Positions 1 to 11,020 of a stretch of 64,000 nt of DNA are shown one piece after another. The stretch covers positions 19,857,805 through 19,921,804 of the forward strand of contig OW121856.1 in the NCBI GenBank assembly GCA_933228895.1, in the 5' to 3' direction. The notes beneath the pieces were generated by a model. It was not told the DNA's origin, made no database searches, and saw nothing but the letters and a program-made list of their open reading frames with translations. The stretch is from Platycnemis pennipes (Eukaryota; Arthropoda; Insecta; Odonata; Platycnemididae). The stretch's first letter is position 1, and each line of letters begins with the position of its first letter. A program made the position numbers and the translations under genes.

Positions 1-9
1 CTTTTTAAT

Positions 10-22
10 AACGAACGACTAT
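10..22 (+). repeat. Target-site duplication, left, of SINE-A copy 1
   Basis: The 13-bp AACGAACGACTAT is repeated exactly at 345-357, immediately after the SINE body. Confidence 0.85.
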
Positions 23-344
23 AGGGGATCGGGTTGGTGTGGTGGCTAAAATACTGGCCTCCCATCCACAGGGCCCAGGTTCGATTCCCGGCAGTGGCAG
101 ATTTTTCAGGGGTTCCCCACTTGAGTGCCTAGTGGAGGGCATTTCAAGTTCAGTACTCCGTCCGTCAGATGGGATGTTAAGCCGTGGTCCCCTTAGCGCC
201 TTTCGTTAAGAGTAGGCTAATGCCGACGCCGGGTTTCTCTCCACCCTCCCTCCGTTCCCTGAAAACTCCTACCATTACCCAATTACTCACCTATCCTAAA
301 TGGCGCAAATGACCTCAGCTGTCGGTCGCCACGACTGAATAACC
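23..344 (+). mobile_element. tRNA-derived SINE, family SINE-A, copy 1, with target-site duplication
   Basis: A short non-coding retroposon. Its head resembles a tRNA gene: an A-box-like stretch near 42-55 and a B-box (GGTTCGATTCC) at 78-88, the internal RNA polymerase III promoter. A body follows with a conserved core around 150-205 (CCGTCAGATGGGATGTTAAG). The 13-bp AACGAACGACTAT is repeated exactly at 10-22 and 345-357, so this is a full-length insertion of about 322 bp. Related copies lie near 9450-9779 (minus) and 55036-55350 (plus). It encodes no protein and must have used LINE enzymes. Confidence 0.85.
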
Positions 345-357
345 AACGAACGACTAT
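345..357 (+). repeat. Target-site duplication, right, of SINE-A copy 1
   Basis: Exact copy of 10-22. It defines the 3' end of the SINE. Confidence 0.85.
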
Positions 358-462
358 GGTTTCGTTGCGGCGGATAATCTTCAGGTGAGGCATCTACACC
401 TGAAGATGTTCTTCCCCTAAAGATGCTCTTCACCTGAAGAAGCTGCACCGCAGCGTAACCAT
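356..462. repeat. Nested imperfect hairpin
   Basis: The outer arms 356-370 and 448-462 are inverted with two mismatches. The inner arms TCTTCAGGTG (378-387) and CACCTGAAGA (431-440) pair exactly, and a second CACCTGAAGA lies at 397-406, so alternative pairings exist. No coding potential is seen. It may be a small fold-back element or a chance structure. Confidence 0.5.
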
Positions 463-589
463 GGTCGTGCGCTATTGAAAATGAATGCCCAATTTCAGTG
501 TTCTTTTTCCTATTCTCCATTATGAAAAAATTCCACCATGTTAACCCGGAAACAGTCTCTTTCTCTCTTAAACTAAGCTCAGTTGTACT

Positions 590-1067
590 TAGAGATGGGC
601 AACTTGGTAAATTACCAACACCCCTGAAAATTACCGTAGTAAATGCTAATTTTCAGACAAGTTCTTTTTCAGAAAATTTCTTCCTCACGAAGAAACCATT
701 GGAATGGGCAATATTAAAAATTAAGAAGCTAAAACGATTTTGTTTACATTGTGTCCATGATTAATTCCAATTAATTCAGAGTAAAATAACAAATGCACAT
801 TGCGCAGAGGTGTGTCTTTGGAACGAAAATTTCTCATAGTGTGACAAAAGAGAGGCAAAGTGCGTGTTGCTATCAACTTCGTTTTAATTTTTTTAATAAG
901 TTGTAACAGATAAACGTCGTGATATGTTTGATATAAGCGTCGGAATTTATATCTCAATGCTATTTGATTTCGTTTGGACTCCTCTGATAAGGGTTTCCAG
1001 CTCAAAACTTAAAATTACCGGAAAATTACGGTAATTTTCGAAAATTACCGTAATTTACCCATCTCTA
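590..1067. mobile_element. Non-autonomous hAT-like MITE with 8-bp target duplication
   Basis: It begins TAGAGATGGGCAA and ends with the near-complement TTACCCATCTCTA. GTTGTACT is repeated exactly at 582-589 and 1068-1075; an 8-bp duplication is the hAT superfamily signature. Subterminal AATTACCGTAATTT-type palindromes cluster at both ends, a common feature of transposase-binding regions. The 478 bp hold no recognisable transposase, so it would need enzyme from a related autonomous element. The short open frames inside look like chance. Confidence 0.85.
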
Positions 1068-1075
1068 GTTGTACT

Positions 1076-2004
1076 ATCTCTACAATTTTCTATACTGAGG
1101 TCTAAAAGGTTGCCAGGTATCACCATTTACCCATAAGAGTAAAATCTTCACTTAATGACCAGCTCTGCACTGATTTTCGCTTTCGCCCAAGCTCACCATC
1201 ATTAGTTCCCTCGCGTTCAAGTGCGCTACTTTCACAATCGCGAATCTCTTCCTACTATCTTCAATCGCATGCGCAGTGGTCTTGCACGACACTTACAATA
1301 TCAGGCTCAAAATCTTCATATGGTCGTCGTGTCGCGAAGAACTTGGCACTTCCGCGACGGCTCCAATCCACTGGCAGTGGGATGGATAGACAGACAGAAG
1401 ACATTTGCATTTCGAGCCTTCGATGTCTGGTCTCCAGCCGCAGAAGCGATCAGCCAAATCGATTGAACCCGGAAGAGTCCCTCAACTGTTGCGTTTCCAG
1501 TCCTATCTGGGCGCACGATCTCTCAAGGGCTCACAAATCTTCGGGCCCGCAGCGAGACCACCATGTCGTGTCGCAGAGGCCTTGGCGTATACGGTCCCTT
1601 CACATTTATTCACCCTGGGGTTTGGTGCGTGCCGGAAAGCTAAAAAAAATATCCGGAACGCATGGCACATAATTGGCTCTCCCTTCTGGCTGACAATATT
1701 GGTATCTTGATAGATGCTTTATTTACTCTAGGAATAATTTTCTTTGGATCATTAGTATTAACAGCTCAGGAACACCTGAAACCTCAGGTCAGGAAAAACT
1801 AACACAGTCACAATGAAAGTGATCCATCAATCAGCCACATTCACAGTAATAGCTGACAACTTACAGCAGTAAATACCAAGTAATAAGTTCTATACATAGA
1901 AGTGATCACATCACACAAATATATCAATACCTCACATCGATATGCTAACGGCATTGGTGTACTATCCGCGATATTTCAATGGACTTCGTTGCAAATTGAG
2001 GAAA
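1076..2004. other. No recognised feature
   Basis: Mixed-composition DNA, GC-richer around 1200-1600. The short overlapping reading frames here lack family motifs, and I see nothing I can name. Confidence 0.5.
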
Positions 2005-2080
2005 AATCATTCGCCTCAACTCAAACCCGGTACCCCCTAATCCCCAGCCAGGAGCTCTACCACTTGAGCTACCAAGACGT
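2005..2080 (-). mobile_element. tRNA-like SINE head (SINE-B), truncated
   Basis: On the minus strand an A-box-like GTAGCTCAAGTGGTAGAGC is followed by a B-box-like CCGGGTTTGAGTT and then GAGGCGAATGATTTTTCC. The last string resembles the sequence after the B-box of the plus-strand copy at 2337. No CCA-stem partner or intact tRNA fold is evident, so it is read as a SINE fragment rather than a tRNA gene. Confidence 0.6.
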
Positions 2081-2336
2081 CCTCTTTCACTGCGGAAATT
2101 TTAGAGGATTTGAAGGAGCAAGATGTTGCCGGACTGCCGTGCATACTATGCTATAAAGCAGCTGTAGTCATGAGCATAGCGCCGCCATCCACGAGGTTAT
2201 AGAGATTTTTAAACACTAAAATGCTCCCTTTGATAATATGCTCAAGGATCGTGATCAAAACCTTAACGGAGTTACCTGCTGAAATTGAAAGCAGTCTGGC
2301 CTCATCTTGTTCATTTTAAGCCTCTAAATTTCCATA

Positions 2337-2450
2337 GTTGGCTGGTGGCTTATGTGGTTAAGTACCTTACCTGGCCGAAATCATGTGTTTCCAGGTTCGA
2401 GTCCCGATTGAGGCGAATGAATTTTTCTCTGTGGAAATTCTGAATATGGA
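2337..2450 (+). mobile_element. tRNA-derived SINE (SINE-B), copy 2
   Basis: An A-box-like region (TGGCTTATGTGGTTAAG) and a perfect B-box (GGTTCGAGTCC, near 2395-2405) are followed by GAGGCGAATGAATTTTTCTC and TGTGGAAATTCTG. The downstream part up to about 2560 repeats AATTCTG-like motifs, so the 3' limit is uncertain. Related heads lie at 2005-2080 (minus) and, more weakly, 5855-5945. Confidence 0.6.
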
Positions 2451-2559
2451 AGTTCTGCACATGAGAATTCTGTATACAGGTAATCTTTAAAACCATGACA
2501 CTTCCCCATGCACCGGCCGGATTTATTCCTAGCCCAAAAATCGGTCTTAGGATCTGAAA

Positions 2560-3630
2560 AATATCTCTCAATGTGTTAAATCACTTCGGGAAACAACGAA
2601 ATGGGAATTCGTTGCATTTTATACTCGTATACTAATGCCGTGTTCGTATCAAACGCTGTTAGACACAATCATGTTATTAATCGCATTTATACAAGGACCT
2701 GTTATCATACTGGTTATAAAGAGCACGAAGGGGTTTCGTATTTTATATTATGCGGGTCATTTCCTCGTACCTGTAGTCAAAATATATCAAGTTGTGATGC
2801 ACTACATGCGTAGTAAGTTACACGAGTGGTTTCATGGAATAGGAATATAGGATAAGTGACACGTAGGGTGATGGACTACCAATCATTACTTAGAATTTAA
2901 TGAATTATCAATTAACGAAGGAGTTTTTAGGAAGTTGCGTATATGAGTTCCATCAGGAAACCAAGATTTGGACGAGCAACTGTTTGCTAAGGTAGCCTGA
3001 GCAGTGTTAACGATAGATAACCTGCATGTTGAGACGAAATCGTTGGACGCGCATCGCAAGCGAATACTGTTTGTCGAGAAACAGAAATTATAACGGATCC
3101 TGGTTAATTTTTTTCCTTGCATCGCTTGCACATGGCATTTCGCACTTCTACTGAATATCGTATCGAATAGTGAATCGCGTTTGATTCGCAGATCCTATGT
3201 ACCAGCAGCAAATATTCGCGGGAATTTAAATCTAATGCTTATGGCTTTATATTGAAGTATGTATATTGCAGGTCCCTGTAAAATTGTACATATATTTTAC
3301 TGCAAATTGCATAGACTTAAAGATGGGGCAAAAAATAGTGAAGCCCTGACCGCGGTGTCCAACCTAAAGATTGGTTTGCTTGATAAGGGCAGAGCACAAG
3401 CCGTGAGGCGTAAGAAATTTAAACGAGGGTGAGGGTTGGGGAGAAATTCCTTTCCTTGTGCCGCCTGGGGCATCCCAGTAAGGTCTAGCAGGCAGAAAAT
3501 CACTCAACTTGGGTTTTACAGACGTGACCAAAGTATTTCCCAGTTCCGCGACCGGGACTTCGAGCAAACAACCCAAAATTATCACCACAAAGCTACACTG
3601 CCGTATAAATCAATGTAATAAGATGGAATA
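2560..3630. other. No recognised feature
   Basis: AT-rich DNA with only short open frames. I find no family motif, repeat or RNA gene. Confidence 0.5.
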
Positions 3631-4025
3631 CGTCTACGTAATACCTGCGAGCCATCGCGAGGGAAGTTGTCAGGGGGTGAAGATCACTAAACACGCACTA
3701 CTTATATGCAGCTATGAGATGCTGCTACTACTTTATGGACACTTGTTAGATATAAGGGGCACGTGTAAGGCGGTTAGCAACTACACATTAATGAATTGAT
3801 TTGTGGTAAGAAAAATATTCCTAACTACATTTATACATTTCATTCCCTATCATGCATGTGTTTGTAATGCTTAAACATGCATCATGCACTACAGACTGCT
3901 CTAGCAATTTTTTACCAACCTAACCATTTGCTATTCCGCTAAATGTGCTCTCTTATGGTACGCGTGAAAAATGACTTTTTAAATCTATACATACGACGAT
4001 CTAGCTCTCTAATCTTGTGAATAGA
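3631..4025 (-). mobile_element. LINE-T copy A, 3' end fragment
   Basis: The 3' tail of a CR1/Jockey-like LINE on the minus strand. It starts with the terminal GTAGA-rich end (read in reverse) and the conserved CCATCGCGAGGG block, then runs through the 3' UTR to the last codons of the reverse-transcriptase frame (CTCTCTAATCTTGTG region). It aligns over its length with the fuller copies at 7835, 11021 and 20195. It is 5' truncated and non-coding. Confidence 0.7.
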
Positions 4026-5854
4026 CGCAAAGAATGGCAAGAAAGGAAAATTACAGCCATGAAAATATCAAGTGAATAATTTGGAAGAGCACTTCTTGAA
4101 TCATTAAGCGGACTACGAGCCATGTGCGTTCAATGAGTGATCAACTACGCTACCGTAGCGTACTCTGCGTAGTAATTTCAAGCTGCGATTCAAGATATCA
4201 GCGATCGCGCAGAGATGCATTTGAGAGGACCAATCTAGCGGAGATTCGTAAAATTTTCCGTTATAACGAGTGTTACACTCTCGATTAGCGAGTGGTTCCT
4301 TTAAACGCCGCACAGCTACGCTCTGGACCGATTCCTTGTCACGACGATAAATCTTCATTCTTTTCACCCTAAAACCTTCACGCAGTCACCAGCCCTAAAG
4401 GTTGGTGACTGCGCCGCATATTTTTGATATCTAAGTAAGAGAATGAGATTCCTGGAGCAACTCTACGAACGTCATTTGGTAAATACTACTGATAATCCAA
4501 ATCATTTCAAGTGAAAGTTAGGCTTTGTATGCTCTTCCAGTGGGTTAGCAAGCTAATTCACTCCAATGTATTATCATGTATTATATATACCATGTGTATT
4601 GGTGCCAGGACAAGCCGCGACACAAATTTGGAGAAATTTACTCGAATACAGATTTCTAATTTCTATATTCATTTTGATGCTTAAATTTCATGAATTTCAA
4701 AATTCATAGCGTGTTGTGTAAACCCTCTCAACTAAGTTTTCCTTCCAAATGGAAAGGGTTTTTATCAATAATAGATCAAATCAGTGGATAAATTCGATTT
4801 AATCAAAAATTTAAAATTTCCACTGATTGATTTACACGTTTCTGACGTGACTCCTTTCGGAAGCAACAGAGGCCAAACAGGCGAGCTAGTTCACAATTGT
4901 TGCGCGCGAAACTTCGAAGAAAATAAGTTTCGGCATCTAGCCGGTGTGTTTCAATCAAATTTCATTGAAATTCGGGCAAAACCTTTTGAAAAGTTACTCA
5001 TCCCCACTTCTTACTGGCCTGTGTTTTTTCGATCTAGGGAAAGGATGATTGGGTTGGTTGCTTTCCCCAATAGTGTTATTAATAGTGACTCCATTTTATT
5101 GACGACATTTAATGCCTTAATTGCCACCATAATTAATTAATAGTGAAGGGGGTGAGGTAGGAAAATGATAGAGACTCTGAGCAGTATGAGGGAAGGAAGA
5201 AGCTATGAAAAACTTAAGTAATTGGTAAAAATATGGGTTAGAACATTAGAGTTGTAAAAAATCAGGATTGTCAATAGGTTAAGTAACCGGCAGAACCGGC
5301 TCTGTTCTGGAACCGTATTTCGTTTGCCATATACGACAAGCTCCATCCAAAAGCTAAGCGGCGATATTTAATTGCAGTCATTCCATGATCAATAATGATG
5401 AAGACGAATGGAAATATGAAACAACTCAGGAATAATTGTCGACAACGCAGCTTATTGCTTGAAGTTTTTCTGAATATACGAGTATATTTGGAACTGGTGA
5501 ATGGCTGCAGCCGCAGACTTATTTATCACCGTGCTCTATACCTTTAATGTGGTGATTTGTTTTTGATAATTGGCCACTCATCAAGCAATCTCCTCGCAAA
5601 TTACGCCATGCGCGGGAGAGGTGCAGATAGTGTTGACAAGAAGGCTCAAATGTTCCCTTAATGTAAGTCATATGCCGGTAGCACGCACGGCTATTCATCC
5701 GGTTTCATTGTCATGTACTTTGGTTCCACATTGTAGGTAAAAACAAATATCCTGAGAAATTCTAGGAATACCGTAAAAAATCTTAACAGAGGTACTCGCT
5801 AATGTGCACAATAGCAGGATTTCAACAGGAAAAATCGATACTCACAAGGATGGA
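4026..5854. other. No recognised gene; one short hairpin
   Basis: Contains a perfect 11-bp stem at 4381-4391 and 4403-4413 (CGCAGTCACCA) with an 11-nt loop. The frame at 4784-5140 (+, 118 aa) is the longest in the stretch but shows no family motif, signal peptide or splice context. I treat it as probably non-coding. Confidence 0.45.
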
Positions 5855-5945
5855 GAATACCTTGGCATCCTGACAAAAGCATCTGACGGAAATCAGGGGT
5901 CCCTAGTTCGAGGCCCGGTAAAGGTGGGATATATCTTTTCTGTGG
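5855..5945 (+). mobile_element. tRNA-like SINE head
   Basis: A tRNA-like segment with a B-box (AGTTCGAGGCCC) is followed by a TTTTCTGTGGAA string resembling that after the SINE-B head at 2337. The A-box is weak. No duplication was found, so the limits are approximate. Confidence 0.5.
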
Positions 5946-7085
5946 AATACCTGTTACTATTTAGCATATTGTATTACTCCGTTCAGCACCCGTCATGTGG
6001 GCAACGCATATCATCGCACCCCTACAATCCAACTAGCTCAGTAAAGATGAAATATGTTCACTTGCGATCAGTTGCCTTGGAATGAATGATTACTTAAGAC
6101 ATTCATCGAAGGCGGTTGTTAGCCACGGGAGGAAAGAAAGGAAGGAGATAGGTCCACCTGCTTAAAATAGTGCTCGGCTTAATGAGGATGACGTCTGCCC
6201 TTCCTGCTGTGGTTTCACTCCTTCGTGGCGCTGATACACCATAGGCCATAGCGTATGAGCTGAAGGTACGCACTGGCAAAATATTCTGAAGCGTTGAGAA
6301 TGAGGGGTAGTTGCATAGTTCCTGCTATTGGCACGCGATTCCAAGAGGACAGTAGCTTATTGTTCAATAGCACGTGACTGTTACTTTCAATAAATTCACA
6401 CTGAGAATAAATCCAAATCTTGTAGCAACGGTGAGTGCCTCAATTATTCTCCATGACTATCGACTGAATACTGAAACTTAGCCCAGATCAACGGAGTACT
6501 TTACACATTTCACGCTGGCTTTCTAACCTATCATAAAATATACATGTTAGTCGATTTTTAGCTAAAATCTAAATTTTCGGTTGTATTTTATGCCTATCAG
6601 TGTTTTAGTCCAGATATTTTTATCAAATATGATAATCATTAGTTACGGCCTTTTCAAAGGGTTGCTGATGAAGATTGAACAGTCCTGAAGCATTTATATA
6701 ATTTTTAAGTCCATACAGACGATTTTAAAGTCCTTGGGGGACATTGGATTGAAAATGAAGAGAAACCGACTGATAATTAAATAAATCAAGCCAATTTTCC
6801 GTTTTTCATTTTCACAGCCATTTCACCCGCTGCCTAGTTTAGCACTTGTCAAAAATAATAATTTTTTTGACATTTCTGCTCTGAGAATTACTTTTAAGTT
6901 CACCGTAACCAATAATAGTTATCAGCGCTGATTGGCTAGGAAATAATTGGCAAGAAATAAGATACCTACTCCAGGAAAAAGTAGCCAGAGCTAAAGTCAG
7001 GAGAGTAGGAAATAGTTCATATAGTTCGTTGATCATTTTAGTTTCTAAAGTAACGATTTATACTGGAACACTTAGTTGCTGACCA
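5946..7085. other. No recognised feature
   Basis: AT-rich, with only short frames on both strands and no motif I can assign. Confidence 0.5.
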
Positions 7086-7089
7086 TAGG

Positions 7090-7155
7090 AACCAGGTTGG
7101 TAACGTGCCTTCCTGGCAATCCAAAGGTCGCGGGTTCGAAACCCATCCAGGGCAT
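7090..7155 (+). mobile_element. tRNA-like SINE head
   Basis: GGTTGGTAACGTGCC followed by a perfect B-box (GGGTTCGAAACCC) at the usual spacing. The sequence before and after does not close a tRNA acceptor stem. It is read as a SINE head of a different family from SINE-A. Confidence 0.5.
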
Positions 7156-7159
7156 GTAT

Positions 7160-7834
7160 GCTGTGTTTGTCTTAGGAGAACTATCATAGGTTAGGCGGTG
7201 CAATATAACGTGTCATTGGGGCACCTAAAAACAGAGGCTTATGTTAAGAAAGTGGATTAATAGATTGAATTGGAGGGTGACATAACATAGTTATTAAACT
7301 AGGACCTAGGAGATGGGGGATGAGAAGAGATGGATTACGTTTGGGAGATACGGAGAAGAGTTGAGAAGTTACGACTGATGGAAATGGAAAAAAGTAAGGA
7401 GTTGCTCCGAGGACAAGAATGGAATTAGGTGGAGACATTTTGGAGAGAACCGAATTCTTTAAGATTACATTTTATTGAAGATGTTGGAAATTAATGGTAG
7501 ATTGCTGGGGAAGAGAGAAGGAAGATAGATATGCTGCATGGGATTGAGCGAGGATGCTTATATATGGTGAGCTAAGGGAAAGATAACGTCGGAAATGTGA
7601 CGTCCGGCAAATGGTGGAAGAGAGTACAGGTGGTGCTACTTGTATATAAATAACGTATACTACAATTATATAAAATTCCCTGAGCAATTCCCTACATCAA
7701 ATCTAGCTGGGAATCATTCAAGCAAGACATCCCCAAAAATTCAATCAATCGAAAATAAATCATCCTAACTCGAGGAATTTTCCATAGCTTAATATGCAGC
7801 GAAATCTCAAGCATTTTTGAGACGGTTAAATATT
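7160..7834. other. No recognised feature
   Basis: Purine-rich on the plus strand around 7240-7620. This vaguely resembles the 3' part of a LINE frame, but no motif was secure enough to name. Confidence 0.45.
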
Positions 7835-8415
7835 CATCTACATCTACACGATTCCCTGCAAGCCACCGCGAGGGTGTCTGGCAGGGGGTGAAGATCACCA
7901 AGTATGCACTACATGCATGCAAACAAGCAACTATAGGGTCTCATGCAACTAGATTGTTGGTATATGTAGTATTTAAGTAAGTACACATGCATCATGCACT
8001 ACAGACTACTCTAAAATATTTCCCCTTCCTATCCCTTTGCTATGCTGCCTATTCTGTTCTCTTATAGTACGGGGAAAATGCCATTTTGAATCTATCGGTA
8101 AAACAATCTATCTCTTTAATCTTGTTTATCTGGTCGAATCTAGCATAATACGCTGGTGTATTTAATATGTGCCTAACATCTTCAGTAAAACTATCCGATT
8201 GAAATTTCTGTAATAGATTTAATCTGTACCTCAACCTACGCTCTGGTAATGACACCCACCCTAATTCTTGTATTAATTCTGAAACACTACTTAACCTATC
8301 GTAACACCTTTAGCGAACCTAGCTGCTCTACGCTGCACATTGTCTAGTTCTTTGATCAAACCTAATTCATTCGGATCCCATACGCCCCAATATGCATGCC
8401 CCGAGCTTTATTTCA
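7835..8415 (-). mobile_element. LINE-T copy B, 3' end with reverse-transcriptase C-terminus
   Basis: A 5'-truncated CR1/Jockey-like LINE on the minus strand. Reading down from 8415 in shifting frames it encodes a YWGVWDP-like segment, an RRAARF motif, then SSVSELIQELGW and the ERRLRYRLNLLQKF helix typical of the region after the reverse-transcriptase domain (frame 8049-8255). The 3' UTR follows, with the conserved stem-loop at about 7854-7890 and a GTAGAT-type terminal repeat. At least two frameshifts make it a dead copy. It is the best preserved C-terminal example of this family here. Confidence 0.8.
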
Positions 8416-9448
8416 GGGTATTTTTATCGGATAAGAACGGCTCGAAGTCCTCATAGGGTAGAGAGAGGCTCCATCACTTTGGTCGACCGATGATGATGTC
8501 GGATGGAATACAATTTCTCTGGTCGTTTACGCTTTTCGCAGCCGGGCCTTGCAGAGAGGCCGTTGGCAGGCGAAGAAGACCGCTTCGGCCAGTCGCCCCG
8601 TCGCCGCTCGGCATGATGGGACTATTGGATGCATCACGCACGATAGCACGCTTCCCCCTTAGACGCACGCTAAGTCACGCTCATCCGTTTCCACGGTCTC
8701 AGCGATTACTAAATTAAAGGAAGAGGTGCGGAGACGCCCTCTTCCCAAATTAATTACTATTGCATAACTCCGTTCGGCGAACTGTAAACCAAACAAGAGT
8801 TATGCATAGCCATATAACTACGCTAGTGTAATTAAAATTAATTCATTTCCTTAATTAAACTATAATTCCCATAAATTTTGAAGGTTTTAAAAGAAAAACT
8901 GGAAATATTTTGGCGGACTAGCAAAACCGAAGAATATAATATTCACTAAAGAATATGCATGCCAGAGAAATTATGAGAAATAATTATGGAGCTCTATGTC
9001 ATAAGTGATAACTGCGCATAGAAAACTTTAGACTTTAGAGAATACAGAAGAGTCACATTGGAGACGACTCTTCTGTTCCAAGAATGGGGAAAATGATTAG
9101 GAAAGAGAAATGAACGCATTATAACACATCCTGGGTTAATTTCATTGACGGTAAAGAGTGAAATCATTCCACATTTTCTTCCCTGGAATTAAGGGTGTGT
9201 AAGAATGTACCTACTACATACACGGAAATAAAATTAAAAATACAAGAGTAACATAATCATGCAGTATGAAGAAGATACAACCGTGGTCTTGAGTGTAAAA
9301 AAAGACTTCGTAATTTATAATTAGAGCATGGAACAACATATCATTAAACAGTTTCAGTGTCAATATGTCTCACGTTTTTTGAATTTTCTTGTAAAAGTTT
9401 AAGTAATATTAATGACACTGAGGCAAGAATCACGAGACAATAATTGTT
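8416..9448. other. GC-rich patch, then AT-rich DNA; nothing assigned
   Basis: At 8440-8710 the composition becomes GC- and CpG-rich, with open frames on both strands (75 aa plus, 64 aa minus) but no motif or convincing splice pair. The rest to 9448 is AT-rich and unrecognised. Confidence 0.4.
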
Positions 9449-9449
9449 G

Positions 9450-9779
9450 TAGGTATTTGGGGAAAGCGACCGACAACTGAAGTCATTTGCGTCAGAAAGG
9501 ACAAGTGCGTATCTGGATAAAGGAGGAATTTTCGATGAGCGGAGGAAGGGTGGAGAGAAATCGGGCGTCGGCATTAGCCTGCTCTTTACGAAAGACGCCA
9601 AGGGGACCACGGCTTAACGTCCCATCCCACAGACGGATTACTGAACCTGAAATGCCCTCCCCAAGGCACTCAAGTACGGACCGGTATACCAATGAAAAAT
9701 CCGTCAGTGACGGGAATCGAGCCCGGTCTCTCGGAATGGGAGGCCAGTACTCTAGCCACCATACCAAACCGATCCCCAT
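9450..9779 (-). mobile_element. SINE-A copy 2
   Basis: The reverse complement aligns with the SINE at 23-344 from head to tail: CGGTTTGGTATGGTGGCTAG, a B-box variant (GGCTCGATTCCC), the core GATGGGACGTTAAGCCGTGG and the tail GACTTCAGTTGTCGGTCGC. The 95- and 98-aa frames over this stretch are shadows of the SINE. No clear target duplication was found. Confidence 0.8.
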
Positions 9780-9924
9780 GTGAAAATAAAATGGTACATC
9801 TGGTACCTTTGCGTTCCTACATTGTCCCTTTTAACAAAAGTAAACAGATATAAGGTTCTCCTTTATTATGGAACTGGAGCATGACAAAAAATATATATAC
9901 AAATACATATATGTATATTTATAA

Positions 9925-10180
9925 CAATGAAGCTGGTAACAGGCGTGGCAAAAGTCTAAAAACACACAAATAAAAGACACTCACATAGATAATTTTCCGA
10001 TATTTCGGTGGCGACTACCACCTTTCTCGAAGGAGAGGAGAGAACTGACTTTAGAGTCAGTTCTCTCCTCTCCATCGAGAAAGGTGGTAGTGGACACCGA
10101 AATATCGGAAAATTATCTATGTGAGTGTGTTTTATTTATGTGTTTTTAGACTTTTGTCACGCCTGTGACCAGCTTTATTG
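9925..10180. repeat. Large near-perfect palindrome, 126-bp arms with 4-bp spacer
   Basis: The arms 9925-10050 and 10055-10180 are inverted copies with only a handful of substitutions and no net length difference, around the spacer TTAG (10051-10054). Each arm includes a CACCGAAATATCGG-like motif and GATAATTTTCC. The arms may be two inverted ends of a Penelope-like or fold-back element. There is no coding sequence. As DNA it could extrude a cruciform; as RNA it would form a long double strand. Confidence 0.9.
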
Positions 10181-10255
10181 TATAAATACTAAATACAAAC
10201 TACTACTAAATATAAATATTTAATACTCTTAAATACTATAGATACTAAAAATCAA

Positions 10256-10369
10256 GTTGCATGAGACAATATAGTTGCTAGTTTGCATGTTAGTAGTGCA
10301 TGCTTGGTGATCTTCATCCCCTGCCACACACCCTCGCGGTGGCTTGCAGGGTATCGTGTAGATGTAGAT
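10256..10369 (+). mobile_element. LINE-T 3' tail, solo copy
   Basis: The last ~115 bp of the LINE-T 3' UTR on the plus strand: GTAGTGCATGCTTGGTGATC, then CCCCTGCCACACACCCTCGC and GGTGGCTTGCAGGG, ending GTGTAGATGTAGAT. The terminal stem-loop is intact. It is extremely 5' truncated. Confidence 0.75.
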
Positions 10370-11020
10370 TGTTATTTGTATCTCGCACTGCAAATTTCCT
10401 GTTAACATTTATATGTATATTTATTTATTTTTTGCCAACAAATTTATGCAGCCACTTTGGACTGATTGAAATTGAATGCAGTATAAAACTCGATTAAAGA
10501 ATGGCGAATAGTTATTTTTTCATAATTTATTCATGAGAAAAACACGCTGCCAAGGTGTTTGCACCATCGCGTCAAATGAGCAAGGAATACAAATGCGAAG
10601 AGCAAGAGCTTCTTTCATCTCGATCAATCGCCGCTTGACCCGAAATCAAAACCTTCTGCTAAATACCGGAGATGATTGGCAGGCAGTGTAAGTGCACTCA
10701 ATGTCATTGTCCCACAGCATTTCTCTTTCCCTGAAGTCAATTCTTTAATTGAACTTAATATGAGTGCAATATACCTTTATTGTAATTAATATATACAAAC
10801 ATTATCAACTGAGTATTTAAAAAGCCTGGAGAGCTTTTTGAAACCAGCATATTCATTACTGCCTTAGGGAACGGAATAATATGATTTTTAAAATTGTAAA
10901 TGAAATCGCTGAGATTTTACAAATGGGCTCACCTGATTGTGATCACTACAAAGCCGAAAAGTATCTTCGCGGAACTTACTTTCTATTTCTTAGGCAATAA
11001 ATAGTGAATTGAAGATTAAC
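10370..11020. other. No recognised feature
   Basis: AT-rich, with no motif or repeat identified. Confidence 0.5.

Noticed and set aside
4784..5140. 118-aa plus-strand frame as a gene
   Set aside because: No domain, no signal or splice context, AT-rich codons like the surroundings; consistent with chance.
7090..7155. Functional tRNA gene
   Set aside because: B-box is good but acceptor and anticodon stems do not close; the same holds for the heads at 2005, 2337, 5855, 48640 and 50235.
9487..9783. 95-98-aa frames on both strands as genes
   Set aside because: Both fall inside SINE-A copy 2.
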